Below the pieces are notes generated by a model, which worked only from the letters and a program-made list of their open reading frames with translations, was not told where the DNA came from and made no database searches. A stretch of 64,000 nt of DNA, taken from positions 1 through 64,000 of the forward strand of contig NZ_JAKLOY010000002.1 of NCBI RefSeq assembly GCF_023652955.1. The letters run 5' to 3'. Shown one piece after another: positions 21,691 through 31,093 of the stretch. The translations under genes and the position numbers were made by a program. Origin of the DNA: Geomonas sp. Red32. GTDB taxonomy: Bacteria; Desulfobacterota; Desulfuromonadia; Geobacterales; Geobacteraceae. Numbering within the stretch: the stretch's first letter is position 1; each line of letters opens with the position of its first letter.

Positions 21691-22335
21691 ATGAAGCTCA
21701 GTGACAAGGCCGAAGAGATCCTGGAAGCCCTCTGGATCGAGTCCGAAGAGAACGGACACGGCTATGCCGAACTCGACCAGATGGAGTTCGCTCCCTCCGA
21801 CCCCGCCTACCAGGAGCTCTCCTCCCAGGCCCTCGTGGAGATCAAGGGGGGGAGGATCTACTTCCGTCCCGAGGGGCGCGAGGAGGGGAGAAAGACCATC
21901 AGGCGGCACCGCCTTGCCGAGCGTCTCATGATGGACGTCCTCAACATCCGGGGCGAGAGCGGCGACATCAAGGCCTGCCAGTTCGAGCACCTCCTCAACG
22001 AAGGGGTCGACATCAAGGTCTGCACCATGCTCAACCACCCCTCCACCTGCCCGCACGGCAAACCGATCCCGGCCGGGGATTGCTGCGAGGAGGCCAGGAA
22101 AACCGGCGATCTCGGCGTCGTGCCGCTGACCGAGTTCAACTCGGGAGAGGAGGGGGATATCGCCTACATCCAGACCGAGGACAGCAAGAAGATGCAGAAG
22201 CTGATGGCCATGGGGGTCCTGCCGGGTAACCGCATCACCCTCTTGCAGTCGTTTCCCTCCTACATCTTCCGGGTCGGCTTCTCGGAATTCGCCATCGATT
22301 CGGCCATGGCCCGCGAGATCTTCGTCCGCCGCTAA
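21691..22335 (+). CDS. DtxR-type metal-dependent regulator with C-terminal FeoA domain
   Basis: ATG 21691 is set by GGAG at ideal spacing. Residues 1-65 form a winged-helix-like domain (LSDKAEEILEALW then ALVEIKGGRIYFRPEG). Residues 66-125 form the DtxR dimerisation/metal part with HRLAERLMMDVL and CQFEH. A CPHGKPIPAGDC segment near 122-133, also common in this family, follows, and a FeoA/SH3-like domain fills about 140-214 (MQKLMAMGVLPGNRITLL). DtxR/IdeR-class proteins repress metal uptake when metal is bound. In the feo cluster it may both control and, through its FeoA domain, interact with FeoB. Confidence 0.8.
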   Translation: MKLSDKAEEILEALWIESEENGHGYAELDQMEFAPSDPAYQELSSQALVEIKGGRIYFRPEGREEGRKTIRRHRLAERLMMDVLNIRGESGDIKACQFEHLLNEGVDIKVCTMLNHPSTCPHGKPIPAGDCCEEARKTGDLGVVPLTEFNSGEEGDIAYIQTEDSKKMQKLMAMGVLPGNRITLLQSFPSYIFRVGFSEFAIDSAMAREIFVRR

Positions 22336-22361
22336 CCCCTCAGCACCACAACCCTTTTCCA

Positions 22362-22391
22362 AGCCCCGGCCTTCGGGGCTTTTTCTTTTTT
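22362..22391 (+). terminator. Intrinsic terminator of the feo operon
   Basis: Stem AGCCCCG/CGGGGCT with loop GCCTT, followed by TTTTCTTTTTT. It closes the iron operon before the chemotaxis cluster. Confidence 0.85.
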
Positions 22392-22543
22392 ACCCGCCTG
22401 GCTCCCCCCGCCGCTCTCCTTCCATCCTCTTCAAAAATGTATTCAAGAATTCATTACCGGGGTCGATACATTAAGACAGTAACTCCATGTGTCTCATAAG
22501 GATACCGCCGCACCACCGCCACCTCGGCCAAAAGGATAAAGGG

Positions 22544-24319
22544 ATGACAGCTGCTGTTAACGAGGATTTTGTGACCACGCCCCCCGGGCAGGACGTTGCC
22601 GGACTGGCCGCCCAATGGGCACAGGTGCTGGCGGGGGTCGTCGAGGAGCTCGGGGTTATCTCCCGGAGCACCGAGGACGAATTCCTGGCCATCGGATCGC
22701 GGCTGCAGGACATCTACCAAGAGGGGACCGGCATCTCCAGCCTGGCCACCGGGGTGGTGGAGGAGGTCGCCGGCGGCAAGGTCACCACCTCGATGGCCGA
22801 GCTCGGCCGCGCCCTCGACGAGATGGAACGCTACGTCAACCGGGCCGGGGAAGAGATCGGGGCGAGCTCCGACACCCTGCGGGAGATCCTGACCCTCCTG
22901 GAGCAGGTGGCCACCCCGCTTTCCGGGTTCAAGAAGGTCAACAAGGTGCTGAGGATGCTCGGCATCTCCACCAAGATAGAAAGCGCGCGGCTTGGCCAGA
23001 GCGCCGCCGGGTTCGATACCCTGGCGAGCGACGTCGGGCACCTCTCGGTCCAGGTCAACGAACGGGCGGCGGACATCATCCGGAGAAAGGACGACCTTTC
23101 GATGGCCATCGGGGAGACCCTGAAGGGGGTCTTGAGCTCCGGCGCCCACCAGCACGACCGGGTCCTCGCCATCGTCAAGAAGACCAGGCAGCGCCTCGAA
23201 ACGCTCACCGAGATCAACTCCCGCTGCTCGAACTCCGTCGCCGGGGTATCCGCCATATCGGAAGAGGTCTCCCGCGGGATCGGCGAGGTGGTCATGTCGA
23301 TGCAGGCTCACGACATCGTGCGCCAGCAGATCGAGCATGTGGAAGAGGCGCTCGGCGACCTGCGAAGCGGCGTGCAGAGCGGGCTGGCGGGAGCCGACGA
23401 CGCCGCCTGCATCTGCGAATTGCAAAGCGCCCAGTTGAAGCACGCCTCCTCGTCGCTCGACCAGGCCGCCAACACCATCATCGGGACGCTGAAGGAGATC
23501 GCCCGCAAGCAGGGGACCCTCTCGGCCGAGATCAGCGGGCTGGCGGGGGTGGCGGACCAGGCGGGGGGAAGCTTCTTCAAGGGGATGGCCGGCGACATGG
23601 CGGTGGTCAACGAGTCTCTTTTGGAAAGCGCCCAAGCCAAGCGGAGCCTCTGCGACGCGATGACCTCGGTGGCCGACACCATCCAGGAGATCGCCTCCTT
23701 CGTCGGGGACATCGAGACCATCGGCGAGGAGATCAAGCTGATCGCCCTGAACGCCCAGATCAAATCCGCCTACACCGGCGACGAGGGGGCGGCCCTGGGG
23801 GTGCTGGCCGAAGCGATCCAGCGGCTCTCCCTCGACGCCATCAACCATACCGGCGCGGTTTCCGAAGTCCTGCAGTCGATCATCTCGGTCACCGAACGCC
23901 TGAGCCGGGAGGCCTGCGGGCTCGACATGGAGGTGGAGGGGATGGTCACCACCCTCAACACCCTGGTCGGCGTCTTAAGCGGCGTCAACGAGACCCTGCG
24001 CGGCTCGCTGGCGGGGATGGACAGCCAGGCCGCCCTCTTGTGCGACGAGATCGAGCAGGTGACCTCCGGCTTCACGGTCCATCACAAGGTCACCCAGGTC
24101 CTCGACCGGGCGGTCCAGAAGCTCGGCGAGGTGATCCGCGAGGCCCGCCGGATCGCGCCGGGGACCGGCCAGGTCAGCCTGGAGGCCCTGGCCGAGCGCT
24201 ACACCATGCAAAGCGAGCGGCACATCCACCAATCGCTCGTCGATAAAGCACCGGCCACGTCCGAACCGGCTTCCGCAGGCGGCGACGACGGGCTGGGCGA
24301 CAACGTTGAACTATTCTAG
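22544..24319 (+). CDS. Soluble methyl-accepting-chemotaxis-like protein, double signalling module
   Basis: This 591-aa protein has no membrane segment and is almost all helix. Two stretches resemble the MCP signalling tip. One lies near residues 130-180 (VLRMLGISTKIESARLGQ, then FDTLASDVGHLS). A better one lies near 395-435 (EEIKLIALNAQIKSAYTGDE, then LGVLAEAIQRLS), compare the usual NLLALNAAIEAARAGE...VVA.EVR.LA. Having two such stretches in one chain is unusual. It is presumably a cytoplasmic receptor or scaffold feeding the CheA encoded three genes on. The start is ATG 22544 with AAGGATAAAGGG before it. Confidence 0.7.
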   Translation: MTAAVNEDFVTTPPGQDVAGLAAQWAQVLAGVVEELGVISRSTEDEFLAIGSRLQDIYQEGTGISSLATGVVEEVAGGKVTTSMAELGRALDEMERYVNRAGEEIGASSDTLREILTLLEQVATPLSGFKKVNKVLRMLGISTKIESARLGQSAAGFDTLASDVGHLSVQVNERAADIIRRKDDLSMAIGETLKGVLSSGAHQHDRVLAIVKKTRQRLETLTEINSRCSNSVAGVSAISEEVSRGIGEVVMSMQAHDIVRQQIEHVEEALGDLRSGVQSGLAGADDAACICELQSAQLKHASSSLDQAANTIIGTLKEIARKQGTLSAEISGLAGVADQAGGSFFKGMAGDMAVVNESLLESAQAKRSLCDAMTSVADTIQEIASFVGDIETIGEEIKLIALNAQIKSAYTGDEGAALGVLAEAIQRLSLDAINHTGAVSEVLQSIISVTERLSREACGLDMEVEGMVTTLNTLVGVLSGVNETLRGSLAGMDSQAALLCDEIEQVTSGFTVHHKVTQVLDRAVQKLGEVIREARRIAPGTGQVSLEALAERYTMQSERHIHQSLVDKAPATSEPASAGGDDGLGDNVELF

Positions 24320-24337
24320 TGAGTTGCGAGGAATCCC

Positions 24338-24700
24338 ATGGATGAACTGACCCTGAAGCGGATAAAGCACCCCAAGAAGGATGGCATCGAGGAGCTGAAG
24401 GTCTCCGGAGGGCTGAACATCGCCGAGGCCGCCCGGTTTCGCGAGGCGCTCATCGACGCCCTGGCCGCGGCCCCGAAGACCTTGCAGTTGAACCTCAACG
24501 AGGTCACCGAGATGGACCTGACCGGGCTGCAGCTGCTCTGCTCGGCCCATCACAGCGCCCTCTCGGCGGGCAAGAGCTTCAAGATCGTCGATCAGAACGA
24601 GGTGTACATCCGGGTGGCGTCCGAGGCCGGCTTCGAGCGGCACGTCGGATGTCCCCGTGACAATAACAGCAGTTGTATCTGGGTGGGAGGAGCGCACTGA
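24338..24700 (+). CDS. STAS domain protein (anti-anti-sigma-like)
   Basis: This 120-aa protein has the STAS fold pattern: a beta strand (EELKVSGGLNIAEAARFREAL), LQLNLNEVTEMDLTGLQLLC around the usual phosphorylation loop, then SFKIVDQNEVYIRVASEAG. The canonical phospho-Ser is replaced: the loop reads EMDLTGLQ, leaving Thr as candidate. STAS proteins mediate phospho-dependent partner switching. Placement between the receptor and CheY suggests a role in this signalling system. Its TGA overlaps the next ATG. Confidence 0.75.
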   Translation: MDELTLKRIKHPKKDGIEELKVSGGLNIAEAARFREALIDALAAAPKTLQLNLNEVTEMDLTGLQLLCSAHHSALSAGKSFKIVDQNEVYIRVASEAGFERHVGCPRDNNSSCIWVGGAH

Positions 24701-25065
24701 TGGCAAAGGTAATAATGACGGCAGACGATTCCGCGAGCGTGCGGCAGATGGTGAGCTTCACGCTGAAGCAGGGTGGCTACGAGGTGGTCGAGGCCGTGGA
24801 CGGAAAGGATGCCCTGCAGAAGCTCTCGACCACCAAGGTGGACATGTTGATCACCGACCTCAACATGCCCAACCTGGACGGGATCGGGCTGATCAAGGGG
24901 GCTCGCGGGCTCGCCAGCTGCAAATTCATCCCGATCGTCATGCTGACCACGGAATCCCAGGACTCCAGGAAACAGGAAGGAAAGGCTGCCGGCGCCACCG
25001 GCTGGATCGTCAAGCCTTTCAAACCCGAACAACTCATGGCGGTTGTTAAAAAGGTGCTCGGATGA
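24700..25065 (+). CDS. CheY-like response regulator
   Basis: A stand-alone receiver domain (121 aa). Phosphoacceptor Asp53 lies in ITDLNMP, with acidic Asp9/Asp10 in TADDSAS, the conserved Thr in MLTTES and Lys in IVKPFKPEQ. There is no output domain, so it acts by binding a target when phosphorylated by the CheA encoded next. ATG 24700 overlaps the preceding TGA and GGGAGG is its ribosome site; its own stop overlaps the cheA ATG. Whether the target is a flagellar switch, pili or something else is not visible. Confidence 0.9.
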   Translation: MAKVIMTADDSASVRQMVSFTLKQGGYEVVEAVDGKDALQKLSTTKVDMLITDLNMPNLDGIGLIKGARGLASCKFIPIVMLTTESQDSRKQEGKAAGATGWIVKPFKPEQLMAVVKKVLG

Positions 25066-27152
25066 TCGACGTTCATCGACAGGCGTTCAAGGAAGAGGCC
25101 TACGAGCTCCTCTCGGAGCTGGAGAGTTCCCTTTTGGAGCTCGAAGAGCGGCCCGAGGACGAGGAGCTTATCGGCAGGGTCTTCAGGGCCATGCACACCA
25201 TCAAGGGGTCGGGGGCCATGTTCGGCTTCGACGACATCGCGGCCTTCACCCACGAGGTGGAGACCATCTTCGACATGGTGCGAAACGGCAAGCTCAAGGT
25301 GACCAAGAAGCTGGTCAACCTCACCCTCCAGGCCCGTGACCTGATCAAGTCCATGCTGGACGGATCCGACCTCGGCAACGGGGGCGACCTCGACGCGAGC
25401 TTCCAGATCATCTCGGGACTGAGGGAGCTGGCCGGCGAGGCGCCCCCCGAGGCCCCGGCCGAGGCAAGCGACGAGCCGGTGGCCGTGCCGGTGGCGAGCG
25501 AAGCCACCTACCGGATCCGCTTCATCCCGGGACATCACCTCTTCACCTGCGGCTCGAACCCGCTGACGCTCCTGGCCGAGCTCAGGGATCTCGGGCCGTG
25601 CAACGTGGTGGCCCACACGGGAGGCTTCCCCTCGCTGGAAGAGATCGATCCGGAGGGGTGCTACGTCTTCTGGGACATCATCCTGACCACCAGCCGGGGG
25701 GAAGACTCCATCAAGGACGTCTTCATCTTCGTGGAGGACGACTGCGAGGTGAAGATCGAAAAGATCGCCGACTACGGCCCCGACGCCGACAACGCCGATT
25801 ACAAGAAGCTCGGCGAGATCCTGCTCGAACGCGGCGAGATCAGCCGCGAGGAGATGGACTCGGTACTGGGCGAGCAAAAACGGTTCGGCGAGCTGGCGGT
25901 CTCCAAGGGGATCGTCGAGCAGCAGAGCGTCATGTCCGCCCTGGTCGAGCAGCAGCACGTGAAGGAGGTGCGCCAGGCGGTCCAGCAGGCGGAATCGGCC
26001 TCCAGCATCAGGGTCCCGGCCGAGAGGCTCGACGTCCTGGTCAACCTGGTGGGGGAATTGGTCACCGTCCAGGCCAGGCTCACCCAGACCGCCGCCTCGC
26101 GGGGGGACGCCGAGCTGGTCGCCATCGCCGAGGAGGTGGAACGGCTGACCGGGGAGCTCAGGGATAGCGCCCTCAACATCAGGATGCTTCCCATCGGCTC
26201 GACCTTCAGCAAGTTCAAGCGGCTGGTCCGCGACCTCTCCTCGGAGCTCGGCAAGGAGATCGAGATGACCACCGACGGGGCCGAGACCGAGCTCGACAAG
26301 ACGGTCATCGAGAAGTTGAACGACCCGATGGTTCACCTGATCCGCAACAGCCTCGACCACGGCATCGAGCTCCCCGAGGTCCGGCAGGCGGCCGGCAAGC
26401 CCCGCCAGGGCACGGTCCATCTCGCCGCGGTCCACTCCGGCGACAGCGTCCTCATCACCATCACCGACGACGGGGCCGGCCTCGACAAGGAAGCGATCCG
26501 CGCCAAGGCGGTCGAGAAGGGGCTCATTACGGCCACCGCCGAGCTTACCGACAAGGAGCTCTTCAACCTGATCTTTGCCCCCGGCTTCTCCACCGCCAAG
26601 AAGATCTCTTCGGTCTCCGGCCGCGGGGTCGGCATGGACGTGGTCAAGAAGGCGATCGAGGCGTTGCGGGGGAGCATCGACATCACCAGCGTGCGGGGGG
26701 AGGGGGCCACCATCACGGTCCGCATCCCGCTCACCCTGGCCATCATCGAGAGCCTCCTCGTGAAGATCGGCAACGACTCCTTCATGATCCCGCTCGCCAT
26801 GGTGGACGAATGCGTGGAGCTCACCCGCGAGGACGTGGCACGCTCCCACGGAAGAAACCTTGCCCACGTGCGGGAGACTCTGGTACCCTACATCCCCCTC
26901 AGGGAGCGCTTCAGAGTGGCGGGGAACCCGCCGGACATCGAGCAGATCGTCATCACCCAGGTCAACGGCACCCGGGTCGGCTTCGTGGTGGACAACGTGA
27001 TCGGCGAACACCAGACGGTCATCAAGTCGCTCGGCCGGGCCTACAAGAACGTGGAAGGGATCTCCGGCGCCACCATCCTCGGCGACGGCTCGGTGGCCCT
27101 CATCCTCGACGTCCCCCAACTCGTGCAATCGGTAGAGGCCGAAGCGGCCTGA
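25062..27152 (+). CDS. cheA: Chemotaxis histidine kinase CheA
   Basis: This 696-aa kinase has the CheA order. The Hpt domain carries His45 in AMHTIKGSGAMFGF. A region of about 150-310 includes a duplicated-looking beta part and the helical EILLERGEISREEMDSVLGE. The dimerisation helices start at RVPAERLDVLVNLVGELVTV (about 325). The ATPase domain has the N box HLIRNSLDHGIE and glycine boxes DDGAGLD and GRGVGMDVVK. A C-terminal CheW-like P5 domain runs from about 560. A canonical CheY-binding P2 is not obvious. No cheW lies in the cluster, so coupling must use P5 alone or a CheW encoded elsewhere. Confidence 0.92.
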   Translation: MIDVHRQAFKEEAYELLSELESSLLELEERPEDEELIGRVFRAMHTIKGSGAMFGFDDIAAFTHEVETIFDMVRNGKLKVTKKLVNLTLQARDLIKSMLDGSDLGNGGDLDASFQIISGLRELAGEAPPEAPAEASDEPVAVPVASEATYRIRFIPGHHLFTCGSNPLTLLAELRDLGPCNVVAHTGGFPSLEEIDPEGCYVFWDIILTTSRGEDSIKDVFIFVEDDCEVKIEKIADYGPDADNADYKKLGEILLERGEISREEMDSVLGEQKRFGELAVSKGIVEQQSVMSALVEQQHVKEVRQAVQQAESASSIRVPAERLDVLVNLVGELVTVQARLTQTAASRGDAELVAIAEEVERLTGELRDSALNIRMLPIGSTFSKFKRLVRDLSSELGKEIEMTTDGAETELDKTVIEKLNDPMVHLIRNSLDHGIELPEVRQAAGKPRQGTVHLAAVHSGDSVLITITDDGAGLDKEAIRAKAVEKGLITATAELTDKELFNLIFAPGFSTAKKISSVSGRGVGMDVVKKAIEALRGSIDITSVRGEGATITVRIPLTLAIIESLLVKIGNDSFMIPLAMVDECVELTREDVARSHGRNLAHVRETLVPYIPLRERFRVAGNPPDIEQIVITQVNGTRVGFVVDNVIGEHQTVIKSLGRAYKNVEGISGATILGDGSVALILDVPQLVQSVEAEAA

Positions 27153-27162
27153 TGGAGATTTC

Positions 27163-28041
27163 ATGCAATCCGGAGTGAATTCAATGGCCGATACCGGCAC
27201 CCTGATCGACCGACCGGCAACTCTTTCCACCAAGGATTTCAACCGGTTGAGCCGGTTCATCTACGACACCTGCGGAATCAAGATGCCCGAGGTGAAACGG
27301 ACCATGCTGGAGGCCCGCCTCCAAAAAAGGCTCCGCGCCCTGGGGATGCACCACTTCGGCGACTACTGCGAGTACCTCTTCGATCCCCGCGGGATGGAGC
27401 AGGAACTGGTGCACATGCTCGACATGGTCACCACCAACAAGACCGATTTCTTCCGGGAGCCGGACCACTTCGACTACCTGACCCAGACCGTGCTCCCGGA
27501 TTGGTGCCACCGTCATCCCACCGGCACCCTCTCCATCTGGAGCGCCGGCTGCTCTTCCGGGGAGGAGCCCTACACCCTGTCGATGGTCCTCACCGAGTTT
27601 GCCGAGCGGAACCCTGGCTTCGATTTCAAGATCCTGGCCACCGACATCTCCACCCGGGTGCTCGACAAGGCCAAGGCGGCGATCTACCAGGAGAGCCAGG
27701 CCGAGCCGATCCCCATGTTTCTCAAGAAGAAATACCTCTTAAGGAGCAAGGACCACTCGAGCGGGCTGGTCCGGATCGTGCCGGAGCTCCGGGAGAAGGT
27801 CCGCTTCCAGCGGCTGAACTTCATGGACGACGACTTCGGCCTCAGGGAGCAGATGGACATCATCTTCTGCCGCAACGTGATCATCTACTTCGACCGCCCG
27901 ACCCAGGAGCGGCTTTTGCAGCGTTTTCACCGGCAGATGAAGCCGGGGGGCTTCATCTTCATGGGGCACTCGGAGACCCTGTCCGGGCTCGACGTCGCCC
28001 TAGCCAGCGTCTTCCCCACCGTCTACCGGAAGATGAGATGA
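27163..28041 (+). CDS. cheR: Chemotaxis protein methyltransferase CheR
   Basis: It transfers methyl groups from S-adenosylmethionine to receptor glutamates. The N-terminal helical domain (about residues 20-85) is followed by the SAM-binding domain with SIWSAGCSSGEEPYT, ILATDIS and IIFCRNVIIYFD, the typical CheR strand motifs, and a C-terminal GHSETL. The 292-aa length is normal. GGAG sets ATG 27163; another ATG lies 21 bases on. With cheB and cheD just downstream the adaptation set is complete, although the local receptor-like protein is soluble. Confidence 0.92.
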   Translation: MQSGVNSMADTGTLIDRPATLSTKDFNRLSRFIYDTCGIKMPEVKRTMLEARLQKRLRALGMHHFGDYCEYLFDPRGMEQELVHMLDMVTTNKTDFFREPDHFDYLTQTVLPDWCHRHPTGTLSIWSAGCSSGEEPYTLSMVLTEFAERNPGFDFKILATDISTRVLDKAKAAIYQESQAEPIPMFLKKKYLLRSKDHSSGLVRIVPELREKVRFQRLNFMDDDFGLREQMDIIFCRNVIIYFDRPTQERLLQRFHRQMKPGGFIFMGHSETLSGLDVALASVFPTVYRKMR

Positions 28042-28532
28042 CCGGCGATGGCCGGACCGCCACGGTATATCTGAAGCCGGGGGGGCTGGTCATCGCGTCC
28101 AAGCCCACCATGGTGACTACGCTGCTCGGCTCCTGCGTGGCGGTCACCCTGTACTGTCCGAGGCTCAGGATGGGGGCCATCTGCCACGCCGTCCTTCCCG
28201 CCTGCCGCCGGTCACCCTGCCTGGAGTGCCAGCTGGAGGGATCGAAGTACGTCCTCTGCGCGGTGCGGCTCATGCTGCGGCACCTGGCGGAGCGGGGGGT
28301 CAACCGGAGCGAGATTCAGGCCAAGCTCTTCGGCGGGGCCGAGATGTTCACCTGCCGCGGAAAGAACGGGAGCGTAGGGCAGCAGAATGCCGAACTGGCC
28401 CTGCGACTTCTGCAGGACGAGGGGATCCGGCTGGTGAGCCACGACTTCGGGGGGGAGCGGGGGCGGAAACTGGTCTTCGACACGGACTCGGGCGAGGTCT
28501 ACCTGAAGAAACTGAGGAAATCGGAGCACTGA
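28038..28532 (+). CDS. cheD: Chemoreceptor glutamine deamidase CheD
   Basis: A 164-aa CheD with its catalytic pair: Cys33 in [11 protein letters not shown] and His50 in [16 protein letters not shown] and [17 protein letters not shown] are family motifs as well. It deamidates specific receptor glutamines before methylation. The start ATG overlaps the cheR stop (ATGA), so translation is coupled. [14 protein letters not shown] Cys-rich insertion near residues 55-66 is slightly unusual and could bind metal, but this is speculation. Confidence 0.9.
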   Translation: MTGDGRTATVYLKPGGLVIASKPTMVTTLLGSCVAVTLYCPRLRMGAICHAVLPACRRSPCLECQLEGSKYVLCAVRLMLRHLAERGVNRSEIQAKLFGGAEMFTCRGKNGSVGQQNAELALRLLQDEGIRLVSHDFGGERGRKLVFDTDSGEVYLKKLRKSEH

Positions 28533-28533
28533 C

Positions 28534-29598
28534 ATGCAGAAAAAGATTCGGGTCCTGGTGGTGGACGATTCCGCCGTCGTGCGCCAGACTATGGTGGAGA
28601 TCCTCTCCTCCGACCCCAGCATAGAGATCATGGCGACCGCCGGGGACCCCTTCATCGCGGCCGACCGGATACGCCACGAGGTTCCCGACGTCATCACCCT
28701 GGACGTGGAGATGCCCCGCATGGACGGGATCACCTTCCTTCAGAAGATCATGTCCCAGCACCCGATCCCGGTGGTGATGTGCTCGAGCCTCACCGAGCAG
28801 GGGTCGGAGACCGCCCTCAAGGCGCTCGAATACGGGGCGGTGGAGATCATCCAGAAACCGCGCCTGGGGACCCGCGAGTTCCTCGAGGAGTCGCGGATGA
28901 GGATCTGCGACGCGGTCAAGGCGGCCGCCCAGGCGCGGGTGAGGCGCTTCGTCCCGAGCCGGGCGGTGGCTCCCAAGCTGACCGCCGACGTCATCATGGA
29001 AAAACCCAAAAGCCACGCCATGATCCAGACCACCGAGAAGGTGGTGGTGGTCGGGGCCTCCACCGGCGGGACCGAGGCGCTGAAGATCTTCCTCGAATCG
29101 CTTCCCGCCGACTGTCCCGGCATCGTCATCGTCCAGCACATGCCGGAAGGATTCACCCGTGCCTTCGCCTCCCGGCTGGACGGCCTTTGCCGGATCACCG
29201 TGAAGGAAGCCGCCGACAACGACACCGTGGTCCGGGGGAGGGCGCTTATCGCCGCCGGCAACCACCACCTGCTTTTAAAGCGCAGTGGTGCGCGGTATTA
29301 TGTCGAGATCAAAGACGGCCCCCTGGTATCGCGCCATCGCCCGTCGGTCGACGTCCTCTTCCGTTCCGCCGCCCGCTATGCCGGCAAGAACGCGGTGGGG
29401 GTGATCATGACCGGCATGGGAGACGACGGCGCCCGCGGCATGCTCGAGATGAAGCAGGCCGGCGCCCTCAACATCGCCCAGGACGAGGCGAGCTGCGTGG
29501 TGTTCGGCATGCCCAACGAGGCGATCAAGATGGGCGGGGTCGACATTGTCAAACCGCTGGATGCCATCAGCCGCGAGGTGCTGAAGCTCTGCGGCTGA
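28534..29598 (+). CDS. cheB: Protein-glutamate methylesterase CheB
   Basis: This 354-aa protein has a receiver domain with Asp57 in [12 protein letters not shown], a linker (about 125-160), and a methylesterase domain with the Ser in [13 protein letters not shown], the His in [11 protein letters not shown] and the Asp in [11 protein letters not shown]. Phosphorylation by CheA activates removal of receptor methyl groups. It starts 1 bp after cheD ends. All catalytic residues are present. Confidence 0.93.
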   Translation: MQKKIRVLVVDDSAVVRQTMVEILSSDPSIEIMATAGDPFIAADRIRHEVPDVITLDVEMPRMDGITFLQKIMSQHPIPVVMCSSLTEQGSETALKALEYGAVEIIQKPRLGTREFLEESRMRICDAVKAAAQARVRRFVPSRAVAPKLTADVIMEKPKSHAMIQTTEKVVVVGASTGGTEALKIFLESLPADCPGIVIVQHMPEGFTRAFASRLDGLCRITVKEAADNDTVVRGRALIAAGNHHLLLKRSGARYYVEIKDGPLVSRHRPSVDVLFRSAARYAGKNAVGVIMTGMGDDGARGMLEMKQAGALNIAQDEASCVVFGMPNEAIKMGGVDIVKPLDAISREVLKLCG

Positions 29599-29665
29599 TC
29601 CCCCATTCCGGGCCGCCGCAACAAACGTGGGGGAGGGCGGCTCCCCCGTATTCGAGGTTCCCATC

Positions 29666-30901
29666 ATGGTGGACGAGCAATTCTTCCTTGGGCGTCAGCC
29701 CATCCTCGACCGGAGCCAGCGGCTCTACGGGTTCGAGATCCTGTTCCGTTCCGCCAGCAGCCTGAACTCCGCCGAGTTCATCGATGTCCAGGCGGCCAGC
29801 GCCTCGGTCATCCTCAACGCGCTCTCCGACTTCGGCTTCGAGGACGTCCTCGGCCGCCACAAGGGTTTCTTCAACGTCACCCGCGAAATGCTGATGACCG
29901 ACGCCATCGAGCTCCTTCCCCGGGACCGGGTGGTGATCGAGCTGCTGGAGACCATCGCCGCCGACCAGGAGGTGGTGGAGCGCTGCCACGAGCTGAAGAG
30001 GCAGGGGTTCACCCTGGCCCTGGACGATCACATCTACTCGCCCGCCTTCCATCCCATCTACGAACTGGTCAAGATCGTCAAGCTGGACGTCCTCCAGATC
30101 GCCAAGCACGACCTTCCCGCCATGGTGGAAAAGCTCAGGGGGTGGCCGCTCACCCTTTTGGCCGAGAAGGTGGAGAGCGCCCAGCAGTATACCTTCTGCT
30201 CCGGACTCGGGTTCGAGCTCTTCCAGGGGTACTACTTCGCCCGGCCGGTGCTTCTGCGGCAGAACAAGGTGGACGTGGGGAAGGTCACCATGCTCCAGCT
30301 CATGCAGCAGGTGATGGCGGACGCCGACATCTGCGACATCGAGGAGACCTTCAAGCAGAGCCCCCCCTTGACCTACAACCTCCTCAGGCTCGTCAACTCG
30401 GTCGCCATCGGCCTTAGGGTCCGCATCAAGACGCTTCGCCACGCCCTCACCGTCCTGGGGCTCGAGCAGCTCAAGCGCTGGATCACCCTCGCCCTCTACG
30501 CGAGCGACAGCGAGGAGGGGGTGCAGGCGCCGCTGCTGGAGATGGCGGCCACCCGCGGCAAGCTCATGGAGCTCCTGGTCCAGTCCCAGGGGATGGCGGG
30601 GTGGCGGGAGCTTTCGGAGCGGGCCTTCATGACCGGAATCCTCTCGCTGATCGACGTCCTCTTCGAGGATTCCATGGAGGACCTGGTCGGCAAGCTCAAC
30701 CTCGTGGAAGACGTCCGCGCAGCACTTTTACGCCGGGACGGCAACCTCGGCGCCCTCCTCACCCTGGTGGAAAAACTGGAACAGACCGACTTCGCCTCGC
30801 TCAACGAGCAGCTCGATGTCTGCCGTTTATCTCATGAAAAGCTTCTCTCCGCCCAGATCGCGACCATCGCCTGGACCGACCGCCTGACCACATCCATCTG
30901 A
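29666..30901 (+). CDS. EAL-HDOD signalling protein (YuxH-like)
   Basis: This 411-aa protein has an N-terminal EAL-type domain (about 1-200) fused to an HDOD domain (about 205-400; QSPPLTYNLLRLVNSVAIG). The EAL signature is degenerate: YGFEILFR stands where ExLxR is expected, and LALDDHIYS replaces the DDFGTG loop. c-di-GMP hydrolysis is therefore unlikely and it more likely binds or senses. A GGGGGAG/CTCCCCC hairpin without T-run lies in the 67-bp leader (29629-29647). Placement after cheB suggests it is an output or regulator of this pathway. Confidence 0.8.
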   Translation: MVDEQFFLGRQPILDRSQRLYGFEILFRSASSLNSAEFIDVQAASASVILNALSDFGFEDVLGRHKGFFNVTREMLMTDAIELLPRDRVVIELLETIAADQEVVERCHELKRQGFTLALDDHIYSPAFHPIYELVKIVKLDVLQIAKHDLPAMVEKLRGWPLTLLAEKVESAQQYTFCSGLGFELFQGYYFARPVLLRQNKVDVGKVTMLQLMQQVMADADICDIEETFKQSPPLTYNLLRLVNSVAIGLRVRIKTLRHALTVLGLEQLKRWITLALYASDSEEGVQAPLLEMAATRGKLMELLVQSQGMAGWRELSERAFMTGILSLIDVLFEDSMEDLVGKLNLVEDVRAALLRRDGNLGALLTLVEKLEQTDFASLNEQLDVCRLSHEKLLSAQIATIAWTDRLTTSI

Positions 30902-30910
30902 TTTCACACC

Positions 30911-30938
30911 TTGACACGGCGCTTCCTTTTGATGTAAC
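30911..30938 (+). promoter_or_regulatory. Candidate sigma-70 promoter of the KDO operon
   Basis: TTGACA (30911-30916), 16 bp, TGTAAC (30933-30938). It lies 155 bp before kdsB, leaving a long leader with no gene in it. Confidence 0.5.
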
Positions 30939-31093
30939 GTTTTACGTCCCGCCAATGAGGGACGGAGCGGCTTGCTTTTAAGGCGGCTCCCACCGGCTCG
31001 CATCGTACGTCCAGCCAAACGATCTCCAGATCAACAACGACAGAAGGGGACCTCCCGTCCGGGTTTTCCGGCGGGCTCCTCCACGAGAAGCCA

